From positions 21,376 to 85,375 of the forward strand of contig DATMAT010000042.1 of the NCBI GenBank assembly GCA_035559815.1: 64,000 nucleotides of DNA, in the 5' to 3' direction. This document shows positions 19,181-27,798 of this stretch, one piece after another. The notes under the pieces were generated by a model, which worked only from the letters and a program-made list of their open reading frames with translations, was not told where the DNA came from and made no database searches. Position 1 is the first letter of the stretch. Each line of letters opens with the position of its first letter. A program made the translations under genes and the position numbers. The stretch is from Thermodesulfobacteriota bacterium. Its GTDB lineage: Bacteria > Desulfobacterota_D > UBA1144 > Nemesobacterales > CSP1-2.

Positions 19181-20101
19181 ATGAACCCAGGATACAAACC
19201 TCGACCCGAGGATAAATATTTAAACCAAGTTGAGCCAATCTCCCCTGCTCCGCGCTGCGTAAAGGACTTCATTTTCAGGGATAGAAAAGTGGTTTTGGGG
19301 CTGAGGACATATATTATGGGCATACTTAATGTAACCCCCGACTCTTTTTATGATGGCGGAAGGCACTTCAAGCCGGATGATGCGCTAAGGCAGGCCGAGA
19401 GGATGATAGATGAGGGAGCAGACATAATAGATATTGGCGGAGAATCAACGAGGCCCGGGTCGACGGGGGTATCGGAGGAAGAAGAGCTAAAGCGAGTAAT
19501 CCCGGTTATAAGAGAGGTCACAAAAAGATTTGACCTTACTTTATCGATCGATACAACTAAAGCAAAGGTGGCCGAGGAAGCCTTGGAAGAGGGTGTATCT
19601 ATAGTGAACGATATAAGCGGGCTACTGTTTGACCCCAGAGTTGCGGAGGTAGCCGCAAAATATGGCGCCGGCCTAATTCTAATGCATACCTCCTCCCGCC
19701 CCAGGGATATGCAGAATAAAACAGGGTATAGTTCACTTATCGATGACGTGATGAATTCCCTGAGACGGTCAATAGAGTTGGCTGAGGATAAAGGAGTACA
19801 TCCGGAGAGCATTTTAATCGACCCTGGATTCGGGTTCGGAAAAACAGCCGAACAGAACCTGGTGCTCCTAAAACATCTAAGCCGGTTTCTCGGCCTGGGC
19901 AAGCCCATATTAATCGGCACTTCGAGAAAATCCTTTATCGGTAGGGTACTGGGCCATGACCTGCCGGAAGATAGGCTTGAGGGAACCGCCGCAACAATAG
20001 CCATCGGAATTATGAATTCGGCTTCGGTTGTTCGGGTCCACGATGTGCTTTATATGAAAAGGGTGGCGGAAATTACGGATGCGGTTATTAACGCTAATTA
20101 A
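19181..20101 (+). CDS. folP: Dihydropteroate synthase
   Basis: A 306-residue TIM-barrel enzyme that joins p-aminobenzoate and dihydropterin pyrophosphate in folate synthesis. The signatures are MGILNVTPDSFYDGG (about residues 46-60), DIIDIGGESTRPGS (about 83-96) and DPGFGFGKTAEQN. About 45 residues precede the first motif, more than in E. coli, so the true start could be internal, but no better ribosome-binding site is seen. The location after ftsH is classical. It sits 80 bp from ftsH and 17 bp before cdaA. Confidence 0.96.
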   Translation: MNPGYKPRPEDKYLNQVEPISPAPRCVKDFIFRDRKVVLGLRTYIMGILNVTPDSFYDGGRHFKPDDALRQAERMIDEGADIIDIGGESTRPGSTGVSEEEELKRVIPVIREVTKRFDLTLSIDTTKAKVAEEALEEGVSIVNDISGLLFDPRVAEVAAKYGAGLILMHTSSRPRDMQNKTGYSSLIDDVMNSLRRSIELAEDKGVHPESILIDPGFGFGKTAEQNLVLLKHLSRFLGLGKPILIGTSRKSFIGRVLGHDLPEDRLEGTAATIAIGIMNSASVVRVHDVLYMKRVAEITDAVINAN

Positions 20102-20118
20102 AACCTCAGGAACGAACC

Positions 20119-20952
20119 ATGTTCGACGCTATTTTTAATTTTAGATACCTCTGGGATGCAGTAGATATATTATTAGTGGCCGGAATCATCTATTACCTCC
20201 TCAGCCTGATCGAGGGAACGCGTGCCGTCCAAATTCTTTCCGGGCTCATCGCTTTGTTTGCACTTTATTTCGCATCCCAGAGATGGGAATTATTTACCCT
20301 CAACTGGATCTTGGGACATTTTCTGGGCTCCATCATTATAATTGCGGTGATCCTATTCCAGAACGATATACGCAGGGCCCTGGCCGCACTGGGTAGGAAT
20401 CCTCTTCTCCTAAAAATCTCCCGTGGGAAATCGGAAGAGTTGGTCGTTGATGAAGTGGTGAAAGCAACCAGCTTCCTGGCTAATCGCCGAATCGGCGCCC
20501 TTATTGCCATCGAGAAAACGAACAGCCTGGCGGACTTTGTCGAAATCGGCATGAAAATAGACGCCTGGGTATCCAGAGAGCTTATCATAAGCATATTCAA
20601 CACATCCTCCCCACTTCACGACGGAGGAATGATCATCGGTAGTAACAAGATCCTGTCCGCCGGTTCTTTTTTCCCGTTGGCTACAGACCCGGACCTGGAA
20701 AGGGAGCTGGGAACAAGGCATAGAGCGGCTATAGGGCTATCCAGAGAGACAGATGCAATCGTGGTTGTGGTCTCGGAAGAGACCGGAACAATATCTCTCG
20801 CCTCCGAGGGCAACTTGACCAGGGGGTTGGATGCAACTTCACTCTATAATCGTCTCCTCGACCTTCTGGTAATAGGAAGACAGCAATCTGAAAACTATGG
20901 TATTTTTGACCGCATCGTTAAAGGAAAGCGAGTAGAAAAAAACAGTGCTTAA
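20119..20952 (+). CDS. cdaA: Diadenylate cyclase CdaA
   Basis: A 277-residue membrane enzyme that makes cyclic di-AMP from two ATP. The N-terminus has three predicted membrane segments over residues 12-80. The DAC domain follows with the two catalytic motifs: LHDGGMIIG (Asp168) and GTRHRAAIGLS (Arg200 of RHR). The C-terminal VVVVSEETGTISLA is also characteristic. The next gene overlaps by 8 bp and encodes the regulator YbbR/CdaR, and glmM follows, the same cdaA-cdaR-glmM module seen in Firmicutes and many deltaproteobacterial genomes. No cyclic di-AMP phosphodiesterase is in this window. Confidence 0.96.
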   Translation: MFDAIFNFRYLWDAVDILLVAGIIYYLLSLIEGTRAVQILSGLIALFALYFASQRWELFTLNWILGHFLGSIIIIAVILFQNDIRRALAALGRNPLLLKISRGKSEELVVDEVVKATSFLANRRIGALIAIEKTNSLADFVEIGMKIDAWVSRELIISIFNTSSPLHDGGMIIGSNKILSAGSFFPLATDPDLERELGTRHRAAIGLSRETDAIVVVVSEETGTISLASEGNLTRGLDATSLYNRLLDLLVIGRQQSENYGIFDRIVKGKRVEKNSA

Positions 20953-21898
20953 AAAGCTCGATGAGATATCCCGAAATATATTTTTCAAGAATGTTGGTAA
21001 GAAAATCTTAGCCATCACCATTGCCGTATTTCTTTGGTTTATAGCCAACGTTGAACATGATATCGAGAAGAGTTTGTCCATAAATGTGAATTACGTAAAC
21101 TTACCCTCTGACCTGGTTATCGTGAACAAACCCCCGGAGAAACTCAACATCAGGATTCGCGGTTCCCGCACCCAGCTATCCTCCATTTCTCCGCGTAATA
21201 TAGCCTTCACCGTCGACCTGGCCAACGCATCCCCCGGTCTCTCTAAGTTCGAGGTGCAAACAGACCAAATCAAGACGCCCCGGGGAGTGCTCGTCACCGG
21301 AATAACCCCGGCTGAGATCAAGGTGGATATAGACAAATTGATGGTCAAAGAAGTCGATGTGAGGCCGGTAATCGAGGGTCCTGCCGATACCGGATATGAG
21401 GTGGTCGGTGTGCCTACCGTAGACCCCAGCAAGGTGGAGATCAGGGGGCCAAGAAGCATCGTGTCCAAGGTCGAGCGCTTGAACACCGACTCGATATCGG
21501 TGGTCGGAGTGAGGTCGAAATTTACCATCCAAGTTCCTCTAAAGCCAGTAAATCCGCTCGTCGACGTCGTCAAAGATGAGATTGTAAGGGTCACGGTGGA
21601 CATACAGGAACAGATAGTGGAGAAGCAGTTTAAAAACATAGATATAAAACTGGTTAACTTTGATGACCGGGAAGTGGAGCCGTTGGGTCCTATGAAAGCG
21701 GAATTGGAATTTGAAGGCCCCTACAGTATAATCCGGGACCTGAACAGTGATGATATAAACGTTTATGTCGATGGCCATAATCTAAAAAACAGTCAGCAGA
21801 AGCGGGTAGAGTTACAGATAGACGTAATCTATCCGCATCCGGAGCTTATTACGTTGAAGAAAAAGACACCGAAAGTGGTAGAGGTTAAACTCAACTGA
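20945..21898 (+). CDS. cdaR: YbbR-domain protein (CdaR-like regulator)
   Basis: A 317-residue protein with a single N-terminal membrane segment (ILAITIAVFLWFIANVEHDI, about residues 20-39) and then tandem YbbR repeats. Repeat hallmarks include a run of beta-strand units with PxxVxVRG-like sequence: PEKLNIRIRG, PAEIKVDI, PSKVEIRGPRS. Its homologue in Firmicutes binds CdaA and tunes cyclic di-AMP synthesis. The start is a GTG overlapping the cdaA end by 8 bp, and it ends exactly where glmM begins, so translation is likely coupled. Confidence 0.92.
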   Translation: MLKKLDEISRNIFFKNVGKKILAITIAVFLWFIANVEHDIEKSLSINVNYVNLPSDLVIVNKPPEKLNIRIRGSRTQLSSISPRNIAFTVDLANASPGLSKFEVQTDQIKTPRGVLVTGITPAEIKVDIDKLMVKEVDVRPVIEGPADTGYEVVGVPTVDPSKVEIRGPRSIVSKVERLNTDSISVVGVRSKFTIQVPLKPVNPLVDVVKDEIVRVTVDIQEQIVEKQFKNIDIKLVNFDDREVEPLGPMKAELEFEGPYSIIRDLNSDDINVYVDGHNLKNSQQKRVELQIDVIYPHPELITLKKKTPKVVEVKLN

Positions 21899-23287
21899 AT
21901 GGAGGAAGGAGGGTTGAAAGAGCGATACAAACACCTATTCGGGACAGATGGGGTGCGGGGCGTAGCAAACCTGGAGCCCATGACTGCGGAGATGAGCCTC
22001 AAATTGGGTAAGGCTCTTACCCATATACTGAAGGAGCAGAAGTCGGACTCCAAGAAACCGAAAGTGGTGATCGGGAAGGATACCCGGCTTTCCGGCTATA
22101 TGTTTGAGCAGGCAATCTCCGCCGGTATTGCCTCTATGGGTGCCGACGTGCTTCTGGTGGGACCGCTTCCCACGCCGGCAATAGCATTCCTGACGGTGAG
22201 CATGCGCGCCGACGCCGGGGTGGTAATTTCGGCCTCTCATAACCCGTTTGAGGACAACGGAATAAAGTTCTTCGACCGATTCGGGTTCAAACTGCCCGAT
22301 GAAAAGGAACTGGAGATAGAAGAGCTCATCCTGAGCAAAAGGGTGAACAAGCTGAGTGTTCCGTCCGGAGAGATTGGAAAGGTTACCAGAATCGATGACG
22401 CCGCTGGTAGATATGTAGTTTTTGTGAAGAACACCTTCCCCAAGGACTTAACACTCGAAGGGGTTAGAATCGTCCTCGATTGTGCCAACGGCGCCGCCTA
22501 TAAAGTTTCCCCTATAGTGTTCCAGGAGCTAGGGGCAGATGTTATCACCATCGGGGTTAACCCCGATGGCAGAAACATAAACACCGAATGCGGGGCCATA
22601 AACCCGGGCTTACTCAAAAAGTGGGTTCTCGAAACCGGCGCCGACCTGGGCATAGCCTTGGATGGAGATGCGGACAGGATTATTTTATGCGATGAGATGG
22701 GAGAGGAAGTAGATGGAGATAAAATAATGGCCATTTGTGCGGATGAGTTGATGGAGCAGGGACGACTGGGCAAAAACACCGTAGTGGCGACGGTAATGAG
22801 CAATATGGCTCTAGAAACCTTTTTAGAAGAGAAAGGGGGTAGTCTGGTCAGGACGCCGGTTGGAGATAGATACGTGGTCGAAGAGATGAGGAAAAGGGGA
22901 TGCAACTTTGGCGGCGAAAAATCCGGACATATAGTATGCATGGACCACACTACCACCGGGGATGGGACGCTGGCCGCCCTGCAAATATTAGCTATCATGA
23001 GAAGAAAGCAGGCTAGGCTCTCCGAGCTTTCCAGGATAATAGAGCTATACCCACAGATCTTAATCAATGTCCGAGTGGCCGAGAAAAAACCCTTCCAGAA
23101 CATAGACGGGCTCGATAAGCTCATAAAGGTGTGTGAAGAAAGGCTCAAGGCCCGCGGAAGAATAAATCTTCGGTACTCCGGGACCGAACCTCTAGCCCGG
23201 GTCATGGTGGAGGGTGAGAGTGAATCGCTCATAGGGGAAATTGCCGAACAAATCGCGTCTGTACTGAGAAAGGAGATAGGGGATTAA
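21899..23287 (+). CDS. glmM: Phosphoglucosamine mutase
   Basis: A 462-residue alpha-phosphohexomutase that converts glucosamine-6-phosphate to glucosamine-1-phosphate for peptidoglycan and LPS. It has FGTDGVRG at the N-terminus, the phosphoserine loop ISASHNP (Ser113), the metal loop DGDADR (near residue 255), the sugar-binding GGEKSGH and the phosphate-binding [15 protein letters not shown]. The ATG at 21899 directly abuts the cdaR stop. A TTG at 21914, six residues nearer FGTDG, has GGAGGAAGGAGGG immediately upstream and is a serious alternative start. Confidence 0.97.
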   Translation: MEEGGLKERYKHLFGTDGVRGVANLEPMTAEMSLKLGKALTHILKEQKSDSKKPKVVIGKDTRLSGYMFEQAISAGIASMGADVLLVGPLPTPAIAFLTVSMRADAGVVISASHNPFEDNGIKFFDRFGFKLPDEKELEIEELILSKRVNKLSVPSGEIGKVTRIDDAAGRYVVFVKNTFPKDLTLEGVRIVLDCANGAAYKVSPIVFQELGADVITIGVNPDGRNINTECGAINPGLLKKWVLETGADLGIALDGDADRIILCDEMGEEVDGDKIMAICADELMEQGRLGKNTVVATVMSNMALETFLEEKGGSLVRTPVGDRYVVEEMRKRGCNFGGEKSGHIVCMDHTTTGDGTLAALQILAIMRRKQARLSELSRIIELYPQILINVRVAEKKPFQNIDGLDKLIKVCEERLKARGRINLRYSGTEPLARVMVEGESESLIGEIAEQIASVLRKEIGD

Positions 23288-23290
23288 GTC

Positions 23291-24004
23291 ATGCCTAGAC
23301 TGAACGTGAATATAGACCATGTGGCTACCTTGAGGCAAGCCAGAAGGGGTACGGACCCGGACCCGGTTCTAGCAGCCTACCTAGCGGAGATAGCTGGTGC
23401 GGACGGTATTGTGGTGCACCTACGCGAGGACCGGAGACACATACAAATTAGAGACCTACATATACTCAGACAAACGGTGAAGACAAAACTAAATTTGGAG
23501 ATGGCCCCCACCAGTGAGATGGTGGGGATTGCACTGGATGTGAAGCCGAATATGGTGACGCTGGTGCCGGAGAAGAGAGAGGAGATAACCACCGAAGGCG
23601 GATTAAACGTGATAGATAATCATCGGGTGGTGTCCGAGGTGGTGAAAAGGCTCAAGGAGGGTGGATTGTTCGTCAGTCTTTTCATAGACCCGGACCAGGA
23701 ACAGATCAAGGCATCGAGGAACACCGATGCCGATATGGTCGAGCTTCACACCGGGCACTACGCCGAGGCAAAAAATGAGCAAATAAGAAAGGAGGAGTTC
23801 AAGAAGATCGAATACTCAGTGAAGATCGCTCTGGACCATGATTTAAGGATCTCCGCAGGGCATGGCCTGGATTACAAGAACGTGAGGATGATTGCTTCTA
23901 TAAGCGATATAGAGGAGCTGAACATAGGCTTCAGCATCATAGCCCGTTCGTTAATCGTGGGGATGGAAAAAGCGGTTAGAGAGATGATTGAAATTTGTCG
24001 ATGA
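23291..24004 (+). CDS. pdxJ: Pyridoxine 5'-phosphate synthase
   Basis: A 237-residue TIM-barrel protein that condenses 1-deoxyxylulose-5-phosphate with an aminoacetone phosphate to give pyridoxine 5'-phosphate. The family blocks are all present: [17 protein letters not shown] at the start, [44 protein letters not shown] and [11 protein letters not shown]. It lies 3 bp after glmM and 13 bp before acpS. The pdxJ-acpS pair is conserved in many proteobacteria. Confidence 0.97.
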   Translation: MPRLNVNIDHVATLRQARRGTDPDPVLAAYLAEIAGADGIVVHLREDRRHIQIRDLHILRQTVKTKLNLEMAPTSEMVGIALDVKPNMVTLVPEKREEITTEGGLNVIDNHRVVSEVVKRLKEGGLFVSLFIDPDQEQIKASRNTDADMVELHTGHYAEAKNEQIRKEEFKKIEYSVKIALDHDLRISAGHGLDYKNVRMIASISDIEELNIGFSIIARSLIVGMEKAVREMIEICR

Positions 24005-24017
24005 CGTCGATATTGAT

Positions 24018-24386
24018 ATGATTTCAGGAATAGGAATTGACCTAGTGCATATACCCCGGATGGAGAAGCTTCTAAAAAAGTGGGGGATGCGGTTTAAGCA
24101 GAGGGTGTTCACCGGTCGGGAAATAGCCTATTCGGAGAGCCATGCCCGATATGAACAGCACTTTGCCGGGAACTTCGCCGTCAAAGAGTCTTTTGTCAAA
24201 GCCCTGGGGAAGGAGCAGGTACGCTTTCTCGACATCGAAATCCTGAGAGATGAGCATGGGAAACCCTACATAAATCTTCACGGCCGGGCTAAAGCATGCG
24301 CAGAGAGAAATGAAATAAGAATTATTCATACCTCTATAACCCATGACGGCGAGTACTCTATGGCCGTTGTGGTGCTGGAGCGATAG
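24018..24386 (+). CDS. acpS: Holo-[acyl-carrier-protein] synthase
   Basis: A 122-residue enzyme that transfers 4'-phosphopantetheine from CoA to acyl carrier protein. The start GIGIDLVHIPRM carries the Mg-binding Asp, and FAVKESFVKALG carries the second metal and catalytic residues; it ends in SITHDGEYSMAVVVL. The frame is open back to 23988, overlapping pdxJ, but the conserved N-terminus begins at the ATG at 24018, which I take as the start. It is the last gene of the ftsH-acpS run and is convergent with fur, with only 25 bp between them and no visible terminator. Confidence 0.95.
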   Translation: MISGIGIDLVHIPRMEKLLKKWGMRFKQRVFTGREIAYSESHARYEQHFAGNFAVKESFVKALGKEQVRFLDIEILRDEHGKPYINLHGRAKACAERNEIRIIHTSITHDGEYSMAVVVLER

Positions 24387-24411
24387 GGAAAGGATAATTA
24401 CTCAGATGACC

Positions 24412-24888
24412 TCAATGGTCAATTTGGCAGGAGGGGCAGTAGCCATAGAGCTCGAGCTTGTGGTTAACTACCTCAAAGCCGTTTAGCCTGGCTACCTGAT
24501 TGGAGCACGATTCGATTTGATTATTGGCAAATTCGATTATTTTTCCGCAGCCAAGACAAATCAAGTGGTCGTGGTGTTCACCCTCGAATTTTACCGGTTC
24601 ATACCTCGTTCTTCCATCGCCAAAGTTTCTCTCGAAGGCCAGGCCACATTCCTTGAAGAGCTTCAGGGTTCGATAAATGGTGGCGTATCCGATTCGCGGG
24701 TGTTGCTTTTTTATCTTTTCGTAAAGGTCTTCGACCGTCACGTGTTGTCCCAGATAGTTGAAGAATTCATCAAATATCACGTCTCGCTGCTTGGTGGACT
24801 TGAGCCTTTTTTTGGAGATGAATTCTTCTAGAGCCTTTTTCCTCTCTGATTTTTGTTTTATTTTCGGAGTCAATGTATCACACCTCAT
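24412..24888 (-). CDS. fur: Fur-family metal-responsive repressor
   Basis: A 158-residue transcription regulator. The winged-helix DNA-binding half contains STKQRDVIFDEFF and GYATIYRTLKLF, the recognition helix pattern of the family. The dimerisation half has the metal-binding HHDHLICLGCGKIIEF and a second CPSC near the C-terminus for structural zinc. It could be Fur (iron), PerR (peroxide) or Zur; the extended N-terminus and EHHDHLIC block fit Fur or PerR. It is divergent from the HIT gene, and a Fur-box-like site lies just upstream, so autoregulation is possible. Confidence 0.92.
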   Translation of the reverse strand: MRCDTLTPKIKQKSERKKALEEFISKKRLKSTKQRDVIFDEFFNYLGQHVTVEDLYEKIKKQHPRIGYATIYRTLKLFKECGLAFERNFGDGRTRYEPVKFEGEHHDHLICLGCGKIIEFANNQIESCSNQVARLNGFEVVNHKLELYGYCPSCQIDH

Positions 24889-24897
24889 TTGGCTTAA

Positions 24898-24914
24898 TTG
24901 AGTATCAATATCAA
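24898..24914. promoter_or_regulatory. Candidate Fur-like operator upstream of fur
   Basis: TTGAGTATCAATATCAA lies 9-25 bp before the fur start. On the fur strand it reads TTGATATTGATACTCAA, which resembles the repeating GATAAT units of a Fur box and has TTGA/TCAA ends. This is a weak similarity supported by position. Confidence 0.3.
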
Positions 24915-25021
24915 ATTTACACTAAGATTCGGTCAATATCAACAACAAATACCAGATGGAAATTATTACCACTGAAAATTTTGGCGGCCATTTTCCGGCT
25001 AGCCGTAATGTTGATAGGCTG

Positions 25022-25030
25022 TGATATAAT
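25022..25030 (+). promoter_or_regulatory. Extended -10 promoter of the HIT gene
   Basis: TGATATAAT matches the extended -10 form TGnTATAAT exactly and lies about 36 bp before the ATG. No good -35 box is seen at 17 nt, which extended -10 promoters do not need. A strong AGGAGGGAA ribosome-binding site lies between promoter and start. Confidence 0.5.
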
Positions 25031-25065
25031 AAAGGTCGTCTTTGAATGAGTAGGAGGGAAGTAAA

Positions 25066-25410
25066 ATGGAGGAGTGTATATTCTGTCAGATAGCCAGAAG
25101 AGAGTTACCTGCTACTATCGTCCACGAAGATAATTTGTCGGTTGCCTTTCGGGACATAAACCCTAAAGCGCCGGTACATATACTGGTCATTCCCAAGAAG
25201 CACATAAGGTCGTTAGTGGAAGCAGAAAAAGAGGACGCTCCCCTCCTCGGCCATCTTATACACATAGCAAATGAAGTCGCCCGTAAAGAGAACATCAGCA
25301 ACAAGGGGTATAGGCTGGTAATCAATAGCGGGCTGGAAAGTGGGCAGTCCGTCTGGCACATTCATTTACACGTCTTAGGGGGAAGAAAGATGACCTGGCC
25401 CCCCGGTTAA
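25066..25410 (+). CDS. HIT-family (HINT-type) nucleotide hydrolase
   Basis: A 114-residue protein with the histidine triad HIHLHVLGG near residue 97 and the N-terminal CIFCQIARRELPA typical of the HINT branch. These enzymes hydrolyse AMP-amine and related phosphoramidates; the cellular role in bacteria is not well defined. Length and motif spacing are standard. It has its own extended -10 promoter and a strong ribosome-binding site (AGGAGGGAA), and folC follows after 39 bp, possibly in the same transcript. Confidence 0.95.
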   Translation: MEECIFCQIARRELPATIVHEDNLSVAFRDINPKAPVHILVIPKKHIRSLVEAEKEDAPLLGHLIHIANEVARKENISNKGYRLVINSGLESGQSVWHIHLHVLGGRKMTWPPG

Positions 25411-25449
25411 AAATCGGACGATGCCCAAGAATCTTTAATTTTTAATCAT

Positions 25450-26703
25450 ATGAATGAAGGAATTGCCTATCTCCAGTCGCTTGGCCTTTTTCGAGTGAAA
25501 CCCGGGCTAGATAGAATAAAGAAGATCGCCCAACACTTGGGCAATCCGCAGGATAAAATACCTAGCCTATTAATCGCCGGGACAAACGGTAAGGGCTCCG
25601 TCGCCGCAGCGATTGCCTCGGTGCTCGAGGCCCAGGGATACCGGGCCGGTCTTTATACTTCACCCCATCTAGTAAGGGTTACCGAGAGGATAAAAGTAAA
25701 CGGTCAGGAAATTGCCGTCGATGAGTTGTCTTCCCTTATATCAGAGGTAAAAAGGGTTTCGGAGCATTTGTTTATCGAGCCCAGCTATTTCGAGGTCTTG
25801 ACCGCGGCCGCTTTTATGTACTTCGCATTAAGTGAAGCAGATTTCGCGGTACTGGAAGTGGGTATGGGAGGGCGGTGGGATGCAACCAACCTGGTATTAC
25901 CGCTTTGCTCGGTCATAACCAACGTTTCCAGGGACCACACCCAATTTCTAGGGGAGAGCGTCGAGGAAATAGCTCATGAAAAAGCCGGGGTAATAAAACC
26001 CGGAATTCCGGCAATAACCGGGGCGAAAGGAGAAGCTCTAGAGGTAATTCATACCACGGCCAAAGAGTTCTCTTCACCGCTTAGGGTAATGGGAAGAGAC
26101 TTTTACTTCCAGGGTGAAACCACAGAAGGGTTCGACTATTACGGAAAAAAGTGGCAATTAGAGCACCTGAATTTCAGCCTCCGGGGCATACATCAGCTGG
26201 AGAATGCCTCCATTGCCATTGCTACCCTGGAGAATATATCCGAATCCCACGGAATAAAGCTAGACCAAAAAGCACTGAGGAAGGGCCTTTCCTCGGTGAA
26301 GTGGGAGGGGAGAATGGAGTTTATAAGACACTATCCTCCGTTTATTCTCGACGGCGCTCATAATCAAGACGGTGCTCGTGCATTGAGGTTATCGCTCCGT
26401 TCCATGTACCCTGACGCCCAATTTACTTTTCTAATAGGTATGCTTAACGATAAGGACCATGAGAAGTACCTTGAAGAGATCTCTGAAGTTGCGGAGAGAA
26501 TCATAATAACCGGCCTTCCCTCCAAAAGAGGGGTTAAAGCAGAAAGATTAGCGGAGATAGCCAGGGGACACGCTCGGGAAATCGAGGTCATAGAGGATTT
26601 CCAGCAGGCTTTTAGCAAGGTAAAAAATCTCTCAACCCATTCATGCGCCACCGGCTCTCTATATCTTATCGGGGCTATCAAATCCCTTATAAACAGTGAC
26701 TAA
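25450..26703 (+). CDS. folC: Folylpolyglutamate / dihydrofolate synthase
   Basis: A 417-residue Mur-ligase-family enzyme that adds glutamate to dihydropteroate and folates. The ATP loop is GTNGKGSVAAAI (about residues 44-55), followed by GLYTSPHLVRVTERI, the folate-site block, then FAVLEVGMGGRWDATN and ILDGAHNQDGARAL. It complements folP, which lies upstream in the same window. The ATG at 25450 has no clear ribosome-binding site. Confidence 0.96.
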   Translation: MNEGIAYLQSLGLFRVKPGLDRIKKIAQHLGNPQDKIPSLLIAGTNGKGSVAAAIASVLEAQGYRAGLYTSPHLVRVTERIKVNGQEIAVDELSSLISEVKRVSEHLFIEPSYFEVLTAAAFMYFALSEADFAVLEVGMGGRWDATNLVLPLCSVITNVSRDHTQFLGESVEEIAHEKAGVIKPGIPAITGAKGEALEVIHTTAKEFSSPLRVMGRDFYFQGETTEGFDYYGKKWQLEHLNFSLRGIHQLENASIAIATLENISESHGIKLDQKALRKGLSSVKWEGRMEFIRHYPPFILDGAHNQDGARALRLSLRSMYPDAQFTFLIGMLNDKDHEKYLEEISEVAERIIITGLPSKRGVKAERLAEIARGHAREIEVIEDFQQAFSKVKNLSTHSCATGSLYLIGAIKSLINSD

Positions 26704-26763
26704 ATCTTTGTATGGTACTCTATATTGTGCTAACATCTTTTTCACCCGATGGAATAAATCAAG

Positions 26764-27798
26764 ATGGAAAAACTGGGAATAGTTATAGATAAGCTCTACG
26801 TTGACCACGATAACGGAATGGGGCACCCCGAATCTCAGGAGCGGCTGCTGGCCATTATCGATATGCTCAGGCACACCAAACTCTGGGAAGAGGTGGTGAG
26901 AATCGAGCCTCGTGATGCCACAAAGGAGGAGATAACGCTCGTCCATGAGCCCAAGTATTACGATTTTGTCCTATCGACTAAGGGAAGACCGAGGGTATTT
27001 CTAGACCCGGACACCTCTACCTGCCCGGTCTCGTTCGACGCTGCATTGCGCGCAGCCGGGGGAATGCTTTCGGCGGTCGAAAGCGTGTTACGGGGAGAGG
27101 TTGATACCGCCTTTCCCCTTGTCCGACCTCCCGGTCATCACGCCGAAAAAAACCGGGCTATGGGTTTTTGTCTATTCAATAACGTGGCCGTCGGCGCAGC
27201 GTACCTCCTTAAATCGTACCAGTTCAATCGCATATTAATCGTGGACTGGGACCTCCATCACGGCAATGGAACACAAAATATGTTTTACCATTCCCCCCAG
27301 GTACTTTACTTCTCCACGCATCAGTATCCTTACTACCCGGGCACCGGCGGGATAAACGAGACAGGCATAGGAGGCGGAGTCGGATATACCATCAATGTCC
27401 CCTTGCCGGCGGGCATGGGAGACGGAGAGTACATGAGAATCTTCTCGAGCATACTCGGGCCGGTCATAGACCAGTACAAACCGGAATTTATCCTTGTCTC
27501 CGCCGGATTCGATACATACTTTGAAGACCCTCTCGGGGGAATGAAGGTCACTCCAAAGGGGTTTGCCCAAATGACCAGGTTTTTGAGGGAAGCGGCTAAA
27601 AAACACTGCGGAGGAAAGGTAGTCTACATACTGGAAGGCGGATACAACTTGGACGGGCTTTGGCTATCCACCAAGGAAGTAATCGAAGAACTGCTGGAGA
27701 AGAAAAAGACAGACTACGGAGACATGAGCGAAAGAACAAAAGCAGATGCGATTATCGAGACCGTGAAGAAAGTGCAATCGCCATACTGGGAATTCTAG
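26764..27798 (+). CDS. Histone deacetylase-family (AcuC-like) deacetylase
   Basis: A 344-residue zinc hydrolase of the arginase/deacetylase fold. The catalytic His pair is in RPPGHHAEK, zinc ligands are in DWDLHHGNGTQ (Asp and His) and SAGFDTYFEDPLGG (Asp), and LEGGYNLDGL contributes the transition-state region; YPYYPGTGG is also diagnostic. Bacterial members act on acetylated proteins (AcuC), acetylpolyamines or other small amides; the sequence does not decide between them. It overlaps the convergent helicase-loader gene by 4 bp at the 3' end. Confidence 0.94.
   Translation: MEKLGIVIDKLYVDHDNGMGHPESQERLLAIIDMLRHTKLWEEVVRIEPRDATKEEITLVHEPKYYDFVLSTKGRPRVFLDPDTSTCPVSFDAALRAAGGMLSAVESVLRGEVDTAFPLVRPPGHHAEKNRAMGFCLFNNVAVGAAYLLKSYQFNRILIVDWDLHHGNGTQNMFYHSPQVLYFSTHQYPYYPGTGGINETGIGGGVGYTINVPLPAGMGDGEYMRIFSSILGPVIDQYKPEFILVSAGFDTYFEDPLGGMKVTPKGFAQMTRFLREAAKKHCGGKVVYILEGGYNLDGLWLSTKEVIEELLEKKKTDYGDMSERTKADAIIETVKKVQSPYWEF

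Noticed and set aside
19348..20004. Long minus-strand open frame (218 codons)
   Set aside because: Lies inside folP in antisense, Ser/Pro-rich, without motifs or a ribosome-binding site.
22498..23232. Long open frame (244 codons) on the minus strand
   Set aside because: It is entirely antisense to glmM, is Ser-rich with no recognisable domain, and arises from codon bias of the real gene.
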